This document shows positions 49,170-62,069 of a stretch of DNA of 64,000 nucleotides, one piece after another. The notes beneath the pieces are model-generated. The model was not told where the DNA came from. It searched no databases and worked only from the letters and a program-made list of their open reading frames with translations. Location: NCBI RefSeq assembly GCF_032854445.1, contig NC_088302.1, positions 18,535,338-18,599,337 of the forward strand. The letters are read 5' to 3'. How positions within the stretch are numbered: the first letter of the stretch is position 1; each line of letters begins with the position of its first letter. The position numbers were made by a program, and so were the translations under genes. The stretch comes from Liolophura sinensis. Lineage: Eukaryota; Mollusca; Polyplacophora; Chitonida; Chitonidae.

Positions 49170-50556
49170 GTAAGTTTTTTTTGTGGGAAGATGGAGAGAC
49201 ATGTCTGTTTTCACTTCAAGGGTCAGGTCCAAAATGTAGCCAGGGCAGGGTGATAAGGCAAAAGAGGTTGACTTTGAAGTTGATAGTGGGAGATTGGTGG
49301 ACTTCTTCAATGGGCTGTCTGCCATGCAGGAAACCTGAGAGGGACAGTTGCTGGGTGAAGTTTTGCTCATCCCTGATTACAGCCATGTGGTAGTGCCTAG
49401 TCTCCTGACACTGCTAGTAGGCTATGTCACATGTGGCTGATGGCAAGGCAGGCACCAGGCCAGAGGGCTGAGGGTAGGGCAAGCTACTAAGGATCTGACC
49501 CTCTCCTCCATGTCCTCTGGCTGGCCAGGGGGCCACCCACACCTCTACCTCACCTTCCCTAAGCCTTATATGGTCACCACCCCTCCTGGCCAGCGCACAA
49601 ACCACTTATCTATTGGCTGGGGGCTGGAGCCTCCTCCTGTCAGAAATAGATCTGGCTGCTTGGTCCAGCCAGTGTCCCAGAGAGCTGGCTACCCTCTCCC
49701 CCAACCCCCATCCCCTCCCCCCTGATAAGAATATCCAGAGATGGATGCTGCCTGGGCAGGACTATCAGCTGGTGTCACTTGATGTCAATGGGCTCCTCTT
49801 CACAGCCTGATAAATGTCCCCATCATCTGTCACACTTCACCACAATGTCACAAACCAAAGCCAGGTTCCTGGTCTTCTCAAGGGAACACATAAACCAGCC
49901 AGCCCTGGAACTCCTCCTGAAAGTTTGACTCTCAGATGTTGTTTGTGTATACATGTACTTGTGGATAATTATTATTATGGCAATATTATCTTCAAAGTAG
50001 ATGTACTTGTTGACCTTCTGGTTTTTTTTCATCAACTGGCATTCTGTTGTGGTCTAATAAAATCAACATAACCTTCATGGTAATAATAGAAAATTATTGT
50101 GATTCAACAGCATGGAATGTCATTGTAGTTTATTCAGAACTCAGTATTTTGGTTAATTGTTAACTAGTTAGCTGTGCACAGAATAAGAATGAATGCATTT
50201 AGATGTTATTTAAACAAGTTGAAGAATTATAGTATGTAAACTTTTCTTCACTCTAATGACATTCTGGTGATAGACAGTCAAATGAAATCTCTTGTACAAG
50301 TCCTCTCAATTTCCCAAATTTAGAACAGCGTTTTTCCCATACTAGTGTTATGGCATTTAAACAGTGGAAATGTGTTTTTAAAGTTGAGAAATATTGATTT
50401 ACCAGAGCAGCTTAATGGAATAGTTTAAATAGCCTGGTATTGATACATGTACATGTAGGTGCTTGGGCGTCTACCATTAATCTCATTAATGTTTTTAGTA
50501 TTTGTATCATTGTCTTCACATGAGGGAAATTTAACCCACTAGTGCTATATTTTTTT

Positions 50557-50580
50557 GGAGGGGGGGTGGGGTTGGGTGGG
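50557..50580 (+). other. G-rich tract with G-quadruplex pattern
   Basis: Four or more runs of at least three G separated by one or two bases (GGGGGGTGGGGTTGGGTGGG) fit the canonical G-quadruplex pattern on the plus strand. No functional context is seen. Confidence 0.6.
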
Positions 50581-51499
50581 TAGATGTCCTTGTAGCTATA
50601 ATAATTATATTTTATGTGCAGATGTTACATGTATGTTAATTATATTTTATGTGAATATATTATTCATTACAAAAGTGCAAGTATTATTGTATTGTCCTTG
50701 GAAAGTAAATTTGACTGCATTCCTGAGTGAGTTTATATATGTCTACATATATGCTCCTCAGCCATTGGAATTCCTTACACATAGGTAGAACATGCATGTA
50801 GGCTACAGCTCTGACATATTTTTGTCTCCCACAGAGGTGCCCTAGAGTGATTGCTTCTATATTTGTAATGTGCAGGGTTTACCACCTGGGATATTGTCAT
50901 TTGATGACTTTCTTGTAGTTAGCAGCGGGTCTTTGTGATGCCTTAGACAGCAATTTTGGGCAGCATGCATAGGTTAATCTTCTAGAAATGCTGAATTTTC
51001 CTCATCTCCTGTGTTTTTGTTTTTTTTTTCTTTACTGGAGTGTTTTCTATCTTTTTTTCCCCTTTTTTTGCATGCAGCTAGGAGCTAATTTTGGAGACCT
51101 ATTTATATGCAGCTTGCATTAAGGAAGAAATCTTGCTGATGGCTGAACGCATATATCTAGTGTTCACCATGCGTGGTCTAATGCTAACTGATGACACTTG
51201 CCTCTACTGAATCGAGGACAGCCTTATAGCTCTCTCTTTACCAAGACGCTGCGGTGGTCCTATTACCTATACTCCCAGAAGGTCAGTATTAGCGATGTGC
51301 TCCCTTATTAAATTATGCTGTCTGGAAGTATGCATAAAGAATGGGTTTATGGCAAGAATAAAATAAGCAACAAAAAAAAAAAAAAAGTCATATTACAGCA
51401 TCAAATGCTCCAGCTGTCTTGAGGTATGTACATACATTGAGTATTAGCAGCTGTTGTCATGGAGCAGAATACGGCCACAGGAACTCTGCAGTCAGATAT

Positions 51500-51722
51500 C
51501 ATACCAAGTTTCCCTAATTCCTCAGCCTTTTGGCATATGAAAGAACAACTTCCAGTGCAATCTGTGCATGTTTTTAATTTTATTTTGGAGACAGATTGGT
51601 TGGCCAATTTCAGGGCTTCACAAAAAGTATAACTTTATCAGTCTACACAGAATAATGCCCCCCAGGATATGCTTGAATAAACACCTTTCAAAATACAAAA
51701 AGGTTGAAGTATTACTGTAATG
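51500..51722 (-). repeat. dispersed repeat family D, copy 3
   Basis: Reading the minus strand gives TACTGTAATACTTCAACC, AAGGTGTTTATTCAAGCATA, GACTGATAAAGTTATAC, TTGTTCTTTCATATGCC and GAGGAATTAGGGAAACTTGG. The order and spacing agree with copy 1 at 26203-26425. Confidence 0.75.
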
Positions 51723-53853
51723 TTTCACTAAACCTTGATAGGCTGATTGTAATCAGATGCAAATTGAATCCAGTGTCAGTTCTGTCTTTACTCAGTGATG
51801 ACGTTTTTTTTAAATTTTGGAATTCCAGGTGGTATCAATATGCGTTGAGCTCCTGAGTTACCTATTCCTATAACTGGTCAAAACAGATTCATTTATAATG
51901 TGTGTATGGGCGACATTGTGGTTTGTTTTGTTTTTTGGGTAGGTCGGCTATTATTCATTATGTCCTTCATTGTACCAGTTTAACACATTAATCTTTTTTG
52001 ACCATTTCAAATATGATTTTTTGGCTTCATTTTGATGGAAGCTCAATTTTTACACGTGTATAGTGAATCCTGAAAGCCAATTATGGTATTAAATAGCCCA
52101 AAATTTCGCCCAAAAAGAAGTTGATTTTACAAGCCAGTAAATGTCATAAAATATTTCTTTAGGTGCTGAAGCTTATATTTTCACAGTGGAGCATCATTTC
52201 TACCTTTCAAACAAACCTCAAAACATCTTTTTAGGATCCATAGAACTCTCAAAATCAAGCAAACTGAGTAACTTAGGCAAAAATCTAGGTCAGATATTGT
52301 CATTCTGAACTTAACAGTATTTTTCAGTAATATTACATGTACTTCGCCAGATAAAGGATGAGTACCAGTTTGACTGAAATATCATGTTTTGCAGAAACCG
52401 GTAAATGCTTGGTGGCTGTATATGTAAGTTTGCAAGTCTCTGTTTCTATTGTCCTTTCGTGGATGGGGGATGTATGATGTCTTCAGTGCAAAATTTGAGA
52501 TTTTGTTCAGATTCATTTTTAGCCATTGGCTATACAATTTTGTGACCAGCACAAACAACTACAAAGAATTTTAGTGCCCTCTAAACATTTCATGTTTTGG
52601 TCTGAACCTTGGGCATCTCTACATTTTGGAGACTATCATGTCATCCAAAAATTTCAAGAAATTCCAGTTTGCAGGGATGGACTGTTCAGTGGTCATGTGT
52701 ATGGATCCTTATATCCTTTGACACAGAATAACTTTAGTGGTTAAATGGTTGACAAACGCCACAAAGAACTGTTGCATAACTATTAAAAACTATACATCTT
52801 GATGGCGCCTCAAAAGCCGTGTTCTGCAGTCAATCGAGTAGCATTAGTGTTTGAGGACATCTAATCCAAACCCAAAAATGTCTCTTCCTCAGAATTACAT
52901 GTGGCTAACTCCATTTTAGTTGTCAGTTTTTTGGTTTTATTTACTGAATGCCAAACCTGACAAAGTCCTTTTATGTCACCTTAGTTGGACTGATTTGGGC
53001 GCATTACGACCGGACTTATCCTGAGTTAGGAGTTGTCGTGGTGTTGTGTTGTGGTCGGATCTATTAGCTTTTATCCTGGAAGAGAGGATTTCCTCAAAGG
53101 CAGGCCTCATCCCTCACAGGCCACAAAAGCTACATACTTAGGGTAATAAATTTGTATTTGTTAGAGCCCTCTAGATTGGGCGGTAATTTGGGTGGATTGT
53201 ACTTGAGGAGCTGTGATTGTGGTGTGTGATTCACAAACAGATCACTTGAGCATGTCAGCCCTCTCTGACACCTGTCCAGTTCACAGAGCCGTCCTGGCTG
53301 TGTCAAACTCTCCTTGCCACTGCTCTTGGAGACACAGATACACAGACACACAAACTCTCGTTGGCCGCTGGCGTCCCAGAATCAATGCCTTCTTGGGTTG
53401 GCAGCCTTCAGAACAAGGACATTCCATGAAGGGTTGTCAGATGTCAGAGTTTTGTGTCACAGAAGCTGAGGCTTGTCCCCCTGGGCTGTTTTCACAGTGC
53501 CCCTTACTGAGACTGCTAGATTGGTCAATAGCTGGCTTTAATCAGGGATTAATTATGATTGCTCACATATGGTTGGTATCCAGATGTTCTCACGGTGAGA
53601 TAATGACAGCTTAGGTGGGTTTTGTAATGTGCATGTAGCAGTATATATATGCACCATCACCTTACATATATTTAACAGCAATAAGTTTTCAAGTCTGGCC
53701 TATTAATTCTTAAACCTTTAAGGTTATATAAACTAAGGTTGCATTCATACTGAACTTGATGAAGGCGTTTTTTGCCCAAAGTCCAAATTAAATTGTTTGC
53801 ATGCTAATTTAGGGCTCACTTGTTCCTGTTTTAACTACTGCAGAAATCTTATA

Positions 53854-53908
53854 TGGCTGTGGACAGTGTTGTGGTGGGAGGAAACCTTCAGAGCCTGGGG
53901 GAAACCAA
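53854..53908 (-). mobile_element. SINE family A, eroded internal fragment
   Basis: GGTGGGAGGAAACC, CAGAGCCTGGGGGAAACC and the preceding GGACAGTGTTG resemble the centre of family A in reverse. Both ends are lost. Confidence 0.5.
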
Positions 53909-56900
53909 AGATTGTGTTGAACATAATTGTAATGATATCCTTGTTAGCAGTTGGGAACATGTTGCTTGTGTGGCTTTGCACTTTTACAGCATGCATGCTT
54001 TGTAGCTTCTAGCAGATATAATGTTGTGGAGAAGAATTTAGATGCAAATGAAATAATGCTTATAATCACCCGTAGGTTTTATTATTATGAGGAATTATTG
54101 AGTAGCGTTATTGTTTACATATGTGAATGTGGTATCTCTAGAAGCTCACAATTAACAGATTTATTATTATTCTCAAGAAATTGACAAGTATCTTTTGTGC
54201 ATAGTGTTCATCTTTTTGATGTCTTGATTAGCATGCATCTTTAAAAAAAATGAGGAGTGTAATAAAGGGAGAAAACCTTAAACGCATGCAGATTTTAGCA
54301 ACAATTTTTTTTTTCAGATGTCATGCTTGGAGTCTGTATCCATTATTCACATTAAAATAGCAGATAAAATGGTCTCATGTTGCCAGATGTACTCTTTGAT
54401 CAAAAGGAAAATAAACTATAGGAAGAAAAGAGCAATGTACATGTATGTGGGCAGATCGAAAAGCAGTGATTTGCCTTGAAATGTCGAAACAGTCTGAATT
54501 ATTCACAGTGCCAATTTTTTATTGCTGACCTTGGAAAAAAAAAGAAGGAAAAATGCGAAGTGTATACTGTTGCAAGCTTCTGTGACATATTGTCCATCTT
54601 GTGATTGGGAACTCTTTTCATAGGTTTACCATTAAATGAGGAGAAATACAGTGGAAGTGGAAAACAAGATAAATCTCGTGTTGTGGTTTGTTATATAGCA
54701 ATGCTGCAAAGTTGTCTGCGAGACGGGTGTTGTCTACCGAAAGCGATCCGGAAGCTTGAAAAAAAAAAAACAAAAAAAAACAAGAGTGTGTGTGTGTGTA
54801 AGGTTCATGGCAACAAATGTGTGCCCTGCTGGGCTCACAAAAGAAACTTGAAACGGAAAGCCGCTTCATTTAATAGATATCCAATGCTGGTCATAAACCA
54901 AGTTCCCTCTTGAAACCTTCTTTCTGCAGCCATTTTGTGGGGGGAAATATTGCTTTATGACATTGTCAACGGGAGCTTGATCAATACTGGAGCCGTGTCC
55001 ATCGGACTGTCAAGTGGCCATTCTCCAGGAGCTGGTTTGTCAATACGCCCTTCACAAGCCATGACTTGCCGTTTCTAGTCTATTGTATAGGAGGAAGGGC
55101 CTTTGCCAGTCCACTGTCATTACTTTCACCCCGCTGAGTAACAGCACCAGTCTGTGCCGGCTGAATGGTCCGTAGGAAAGGGCCGAAAACGGCTGACCAT
55201 CAGTTAGTCTATCAGTAAATCCTGACCATCTGAAACTTTTGGACATTGCTGCTGTCAGTTTGTTTTATTGCACCTTTTTGCTGCATATCTTTTCATAAAT
55301 TAATATATGCAAGTGAAGTTATATTTACTTTATATTTCCTGTATATTTGGATACATATATAAAATGTAATTTGCTGTATAATATAAGATTTCTTATTAAA
55401 TTTTCCCTTTTCATTTTGACCTTTTGTCTTTTGCTTTGCCAGTGATGAGTTTTTGCATCTTGACATTGTTTAAAGGGCGGTAGGTTTTCACGTTTCCATC
55501 ACCCTTGGTTTAAAAAATTTTCCTCTGTGAGAGGTAATAATTTAGACTTAAGAGTATACAATTCCAGACAAAGAAGATAGTCTATTAGACTGTCTCCTTC
55601 TGAAAGATTAAAGCTGTCTGCTAGGGAGGAAAAAATTTACAGCAGCCACATATTTTTTTCTGGTAACCTTTGTTTTTCGCCGTCTTATGGTCCTTCACAG
55701 AATTGATTAGCAAACAAAATTAGGTCTTACATTTTCTACCATTTGGGAAATGTGGAGATTGTGCGCACTATTTTTTCACCCAGCCCCTTGCTCTTTTTCT
55801 CATTTTTTTTTTTAGATCTGATTGTGGTAAAGTCTATTAAGGGTTTGTAATGAATGGTGTCTGGAAACAAACCCCAGAGAGAACCTATGTCGAACTTTGA
55901 GTTGTATCTACAACCTGTTAATTCATTGAACATTGTAGCCAAGCTTAGCATCATTATAACAAGCAAATTAAAAAGACTACATTATAAAAACTGCTTCCCT
56001 TTGGCTCAGGAGAAGCGGTTCATGTTTTTAGTCCAAGTGACCTTGTTCAAGAGAACTTGCAACTTTGTGCATTAATTACCAAACTATCCGCAAAACCCAA
56101 GTCTTTAGGCTTGCTTTTATCAATCAGAAATTTACACGAAAACAGATGTCTCAGTTGATTCAAAGAATTCAACATTTCGACTGTTCTGTTCTGCTTTTAA
56201 AAGAATCAAAAAAATTAATTAAAAAATTTTAAAAAATTTGAAAGTCCTTTCAAATGTAGATTTCAGTGATCCATTGCATCTATCGTCAATTGATTTGACT
56301 TTTGTGTAGACACTTCCTTGACTGGAATCAACACAGCCTCGCAGATTAAATGTTTCCTGCTAGACTGATGATATCATGTACATGATTATCTGGAAGTTGA
56401 ATACGTCAGCGACAAAGAGTTAAAGCAGCTTGGGAAACAAATAGGCAAGAGGTGCCTTTACATGAAGAACATTTTTTTCTTGGCCTAAAAAAATGGGTAG
56501 ATTCTTTTTTCTCCAAACACAGTTTCCATTTATGCACTAAACTGATTATGTTTTAGTTGAAATTAAATGTGCTTGTTTTACAGTTTTAAGACTTTCAAAA
56601 AGATTTTGAACAAGATAGTATTTAGTACTGTATATGTGCAAGAAGATGTCCACCAAAATAAATTGCATGAGATTTGTGACTGCATGGCATGTTGGGTGAG
56701 GCACACCAAGGATAGGATTTCTGGCCAGCTGGTGGTGGCCATATTTGTAAGGATGATGTGTCCTGCCTGGAGTGGTGTAGAGGCATGGCAAGCAGCAGGG
56801 ATGGCTGTGGGTGGCAGCCTGTGTCGGCATGTGGGATGTGCCCAGTGACAATACCCACCAAACGATGACCTCAGAAGGAAATCCCCAAGGACGACTCCCC

Positions 56901-57625
56901 AGTATTGATCCAGTCAAGTCCTTTCCTCTTCCGTGGTTGATACACCCTGCTTACCACTGCGCAGCATTGCATTGATGGCAACAAGCGGGTGCGCACGCTA
57001 CTTCCACCCCTCCCTTTACCCCCTGTTCCCCTCCCAGCATCCAACCTTAAGCCTGGTCCTGTGCCCATGTCCCTTGATAGACACCATTTTCTCATTTGTG
57101 TCACTGGCAGATGATGAGTTTGTGGCCTGGCTTATTGGACTGGGACTGGCCAAGTCTCTTCTCTTGCGCCTTTCTCAGAGAGTATGCCTTCTCATTGCTG
57201 TGAGCACTTCAACCTTCAGTGACAAAAAACACTCAATTCCGTTGTTATTCAACTATAGGAATGCGAAGCCATGTCTGGAAAACTCCCTCTTCCACAGAAG
57301 AAGTCCTGGTGCTGATATTTCCAGCAAATTACTTCCAAAGTTAGCCGTGGTGAAGGTTCAAACCCACCTTTAAACACAGAATTTGTAGATTACGGCATTG
57401 AAAACATTCATTCCAGATTTCATAGTAGAACAATTTCTTGCACATGCAGTGTTCAGCCTATCTGTTGTATGCATGTACATGTATTACAGTGTCCTTTTGC
57501 CATACTTTTGCATTAGATCTTTCATTTATTGATTTTGTAGTCGCAGTGTTTTTGGTTACGTCATGGATTGAAATATATATTCTGAGTTACATTTACGTAA
57601 GATAAATTTCTGTTTTAAAATCTGT

Positions 57626-57917
57626 GGGGCATCTGTGGCTGAGAGGGTAAGCATGCCAGGAGCCTCTCACCAATGCGTTCACTGTGAGTTCAAGTCCAGC
57701 TCATGTTGGCATCCTCTCCGACGGAACATGGGAAGGTCTTCTAGCAAATATATTTAAATTTATTTATTTATTTATTTGATTGGTGTTGTACGCCGTACTC
57801 AAGAATATTTCACTTATACAATGGCAGTCAGCATTATGGTGGGTGGACAGCGGGCAGAGCCCGGGGTAAACCCACGACCATCCGCAGGTTGCTGACAGAC
57901 CAAATAAATAAATAAAT
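57626..57917 (+). mobile_element. SINE family A with internally inverted 3' half
   Basis: The 5' half is in plus orientation from GGGGCATCTGTGGCT to GGGAAGGTCTTCTAGC (57626-57746). The 3' half follows in reverse (57753-57901): TTATTTGATTGGTGTTGTAC through CGGGCAGAGCCCGGGG to GCAGGTTGCTGACAGACC. A plus-oriented (AAAT)n tail closes the unit (57902-57917). The halves meet at the same consensus position, so they look like one element with a flipped segment. Confidence 0.75.
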
Positions 57918-58231
57918 CCGTCTGTTGGGTTGGAATGGACGTTTTGTAGCTATGTTGTGCAGATTAATCTTAAGGTAGCAGCAGTTTAATGACTTTAAAG
58001 TAATAATATGCTTTTAAAAGCACAAGATCTGCACACAAGCACATGTAAAGTCTTTTACCATCCTCTGAACACATTGGTCATGGGTTCTAATCTAGTTTTC
58101 GCCGTCAGATTTTTTCTTGATGTCAGAAAGTTTGCCAGCTGGTTCCTAAGAAAGTTGCGGTAATTTTCTCTTGGTTCAGTCGAGCATGTGTTATTTCTAT
58201 AAACTAGACACTATTTAATATGTATGTTATT

Positions 58232-58300
58232 TATTTGATTTATGTATTTGATTGGTATTTTATGCCATACTCAAGAATATTTTGACATATAGTATATATT
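58232..58300 (-). mobile_element. SINE family A, tail fragment
   Basis: TTTATGTATTTGATTGGTAT and CCATACTCAAGAATATTTTG reproduce the reversed family A tail. The sequence is almost repeated at the start of the next copy, 110 bases away. Confidence 0.65.
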
Positions 58301-58339
58301 AATATAAATGAAAGCGTTTGTCCCAACAAATGCATGCTA

Positions 58340-58613
58340 TTTACTTGATTTCTGTATGTGATTGGTATTTTACACCATACTCAAGAGTATTTCACATATA
58401 GGATGGTGGCGACCAGCATTATGGTGGGAGGAAACCGAGCAGAGCCAGGGAAAAATCCACTCTGGTCTGCCGGTTGCTGGCAAATCTTTCCACATACGGT
58501 TTGTGATGCAGGCAGCATGAGTTGGACTGGAACTCATAGCAACGGCATTTGTGAAAGTCGCGTGGTCATTGTGATGCACTGGCACGATAACCACCTCAGC
58601 CATGGAGGCCCCC
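58340..58613 (-). mobile_element. SINE family A, full length, minus-oriented
   Basis: This runs from the reversed tail (GATTGGTATTTTACACCATA) through GGTGGGAGGAAACCGAGCAG and GAGTTGGACTGGAACTC to the reversed tRNA-like head ending CAGCCATGGAGGCCCC. Short similar flanks (AAATGCATG on the left, AAATACATG on the right) may be an aged target-site duplication. Confidence 0.85.
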
Positions 58614-59127
58614 AAATACATGGTCATGAGAATTTCTAGATTCTTGAATTTGATTTTTTTTTCTCTTTTTATTTGTCAAAGCCTATCATTAAATTAACTG
58701 TAATAAGAAAATAAATAAAAAAGAAATCAGGATTGGACAAAATAAAAAGGTGAATTTTTAGTTTCTGTTTTATTTGATTTTTAGATTTTGGCTCACACGT
58801 AAATCATGAAATAAAATTGGCGTGTCCTAACTGAGAGTCCAGATTTGATTTTTTTCATATTAAATGCTTTATTGTGACCCCTGTGAAGTTCAAACATTGG
58901 GAAATGTTGTAATTGCATCAGGTTCAAGATATTGGAAACATCGCATAAAGTTGACATGACCAAGAATTAGATGTGATAATCCTTTGATTGGAGGATATCT
59001 GCATAAATCAATAGGCAGGGTGACAAGGGGGAATTACTCTCTGTTAAGAACCATGCAAGATATTTAAAGGTGAAGTGAGGCATAGGGAGAGATAAGAGTG
59101 CTACAATTTGACATGAGACATAAATGA

Positions 59128-59172
59128 ATGGGGTGGGGGTGGGGGGGGGGAGGTTCTGGTGGAAAGGGGGGG
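59128..59172 (+). other. G-rich tract
   Basis: Runs of G reach ten bases around 59141-59150, with further runs near 59165. The tract fits a G-quadruplex-forming pattern and is probably prone to replication slippage. Confidence 0.6.
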
Positions 59173-59474
59173 ATATGAATTAAATAGGACCTGTTCTTAG
59201 ACTCGGTCATAATATGATAATATGACATTTAACGCGCGATAGACTTGCTTCTTATCTCCCCATATGATGTGTATTGTGACTCAACATCAGAAATAAGCTG
59301 ATGGACATGGTCATAAATTTTCCCTGCTCTGAATTCTGATGCATTTTGGATGATTTCATCCTTTTTTGACAACGGAATATGTCTTGCTTCTTTGAAGTCA
59401 TGTTATATTTGGCATTATGTAAGCTTTATTTAATATTTACGTGTTGAAAAGTTTGTGAGTAGCTTGGCAAAGGT

Positions 59475-59575
59475 TGGTGGTTTACGCCTTACGCTCCACC
59501 GATAAAACTGACGACCATCGTACATGTATCATTGAAAAATTGTTGAATTTGGCATGAAGCAGCAAGCAAATAAAT
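59475..59575 (+). mobile_element. SINE family B-like 3' fragment
   Basis: A TCATTGAAAAATTGTTGAAT block then GGCATGAAGCAGCAAGCAAATAAAT resembles the family B tail but with a different last segment. It may be a subfamily. Confidence 0.5.
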
Positions 59576-59856
59576 GCATATAAGATTTGAGGCAACCTGA
59601 AATAGAAGGCATGTGGTCATGCCGATTAGGAGATGGTTGACCTTATATGCAATGACACGAATACTGTAAATGAATATGGGTTATTACACCAGCTATTCAA
59701 CATCAAAACACCATTATGAGATATGGTTTCAGTATCATTAAAGTAAAAAATATGAACATTGTGGTGGGTTATTAACATCAGTGCTTTTGTTTGAAGTCAC
59801 TGTATCTTCATTGAATACTGTGTATGATGTCCTCAGCAACTTGACTTCAAAAACTG

Positions 59857-59893
59857 TTAATATTCTTGAGTGCGGCGTGAAACACCAATTGTA
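59857..59893 (+). mobile_element. SINE family A, tail fragment
   Basis: TAATATTCTTGAGTGCGGCG then GAAACACCAATTG is the plus-oriented end of family A. Nothing else of the element remains. Confidence 0.65.
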
Positions 59894-61396
59894 TGCCAAT
59901 CAGATTAAGTCATTTAATCGAATCATTTAATCAAATCAAAAGCTGTTGACGAATTGCGTAACAGGAACTCACAAGATGTCACTGGCATTGTATTTCTGGA
60001 ATTTACCAGATGTTTTCGAGTTACATAACCTTGTTTTGATATTGATTAATTAATACATTTACTGACCCCTTCCTGTAACACCCACCCACCCTCTATCCCC
60101 AAGACATCCCCCAAGATAGTACAGCGTGGCCTCCTGCCTGCATGGCACTGTGATGTTCCTTGACCTCCCGAGCAAACTGCCGCAGAAATTAGAGATGACA
60201 TCCTGCAGGAGTATAGATGAAAAGATAAGGAATATCCTCCCCTCCAAGCTGAAGATGCAATGCACCCTCCAATCAGATCTTGAAAGACATGCCGTTTTGA
60301 TTTGCAGGTGCCCCCAATCTCTCACCACTGAAATGTCCTAGTGGGCTGGCTTCTCCTCACTTATCTGATCTTCGTCTGGCAAGATTCGCAGCTGCTTCTT
60401 CCTATCTAGCTCTCCAACCATTTACCCACATAATAAGCTTTGTTACAAGCCATTTAGAATGTGTACATGTGCAAATGGCAATGTGTATATATGTACACAA
60501 GTATGCGGGGGTGTCAGTCCCTCATTGTGTACATGTATAATTGTTATCAGGTTATGGCCAACTTGCTTGAAATACATGTAAATTGTATCAGATTGCAGGA
60601 ATGCTATATATACATATAGTGTAATACTTTCATATTGCTAGAATGAGGAATAGTCTTGACTGGTGTCAATCAGTGTCAGAAAAATCACCCTATCATATGG
60701 TGTAAAGGTGACCAGTATCAAGAAGAAATCGGAAATGGTTTTTTTTTTCTTTTTTTTTTTTATGTAATCTTTGCTCTTGTGTAAAAATCGAAATATAAGT
60801 CTTGTGCTACTGCTTTTGAACTCTACCTCTAGCTTTTCACTAAATTTTTATCGGGTTTTATTGAATTGTCTTTTGAAAGTTTCTCTGTATGTCACATTTT
60901 TTTTATTGATTGGTGAGAATTATTAACAATAATACACATTGTGTTTATCTTGTTTTTTGCATCATTTTTCTATAAAATTTCATATTATAAAGTGATTCAT
61001 TTCTGTGTTTCATGGAGAGGAATATGTGGTAAAGAGATGTGTCCTGCTGTATGGGTACACACATGTTCCATAGAAGTATATAAATGATATGATAGTGTGA
61101 ACTGTGTGACCGAAGCTCCGGCACTGTCTCACACTTATACATCTCACCTAAGCCTAATCAATTATCCTCAAAATCCGGGATTGACTTATAAACAATTTTA
61201 AAGTAGATTTCACCACGCAATCAGCCGCAGGTTAGAAATAACTGGCTGAGGGCTAGGCTGACCTCGATCTCGTTCCAAAGACTAATGTGCTAAGGGCTGT
61301 CCCACAGCAGACAAAATTCTTGTTCACCCAGTTTCTTGGCAAATCTCGGTAAACATGAACCGACAATAGACACTTGCCACGTGGTATTAGAACTTT

Positions 61397-61418
61397 CCCC
61401 CCCCCCCCCCCCCCCCCC
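61397..61418 (+). repeat. poly-C run, 22 bases
   Basis: An uninterrupted run of 22 C follows AACTTT. It is likely length-polymorphic and error-prone in sequencing, so its exact length should not be trusted. Confidence 0.85.
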
Positions 61419-62069
61419 AGTTGATCTCGTTTTTGCTTGAAAACTGTTTTCAAGTCGCAAAGTGCTTTTGGCAGTGGTGCCATGCGCAGGCTAACATTGT
61501 GGTCAGACTTTAAAATTTTCAAAGTTTTGAAGGTTATTCTGTCTGGATTAGAGCCTGGATTGTGTAGTTTTTATGCTGTTATCCTGGGTTTATATATTGA
61601 GATTTCCGTAGATTTTGATGTCTTATTTTGGACTGATGTCCTCCATCTGTTTAAAAAACTGATTTTCAAAAGCTATGCATCATAACATTGTTATAAATTT
61701 AACATGTGACGGTATTTTCCATTTAACAGATGTGATGATACATGTATGTTCCATTTAACATGTGATGATATTTTCCATAGAAGTATTAGTCTGTCTTAAA
61801 ACCGTTGACCTTATAACTGCAGTTCCATTAAATACTGAAGAATGCTGATTTCCTTTTTTTTCATGTATGGCATGTTAGCCTTTTATCCAAACTTATTTCT
61901 GGTCTTTTTAGTTATTCAAGTTTTCAAACGCTATTTCACTCAGGTTACTTTATATATGGCTGTGTTAGGATACACTGTCATTGCAAAGTATTGTCAAAAT
62001 TTAATAACTTTGACGTTACCCATATAGATCAATTCCTTGATTGATATCTATCATTCCCCTTGTGATAGT

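Larger units (their letters stand above)
49170..57625 (+). other. probable centlein intron or downstream DNA
   Basis: There is no secure exon. The stretch contains more GC-rich blocks at 49400-49920 and 56690-57110, a G-rich tract, the third family D copy, an eroded family A fragment and many T-runs. The 133-codon frame near 53213-53614 lacks an ATG start and family resemblance. It could be intron or intergenic DNA; the sequence does not decide. Confidence 0.4.
57918..62069 (+). other. repeat-bearing DNA with no recognised exon
   Basis: This holds SINE fragments, G- and C-runs and AT-rich DNA. A 72-codon frame at 60126-60341 has a polar, Lys/Leu-rich product (LPSKLPQKLEMTSCRSID) but begins at GTG and has no clear splice borders or family match. 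A small ACATGTGATGATATTTTCC-type duplication lies at 61700-61785. Confidence 0.4.

Noticed and set aside
53213-53614. 133-codon plus-strand frame
   Set aside because: It begins at ATT, not ATG, has low-complexity Ser/Cys-rich content and no family resemblance.
57112-57189. Frame with DDEFVAWLIGLGLAKSLLLR after an acceptor-like CAG
   Set aside because: It looks protein-like, but there is no donor in phase, no known family and no conserved neighbours.
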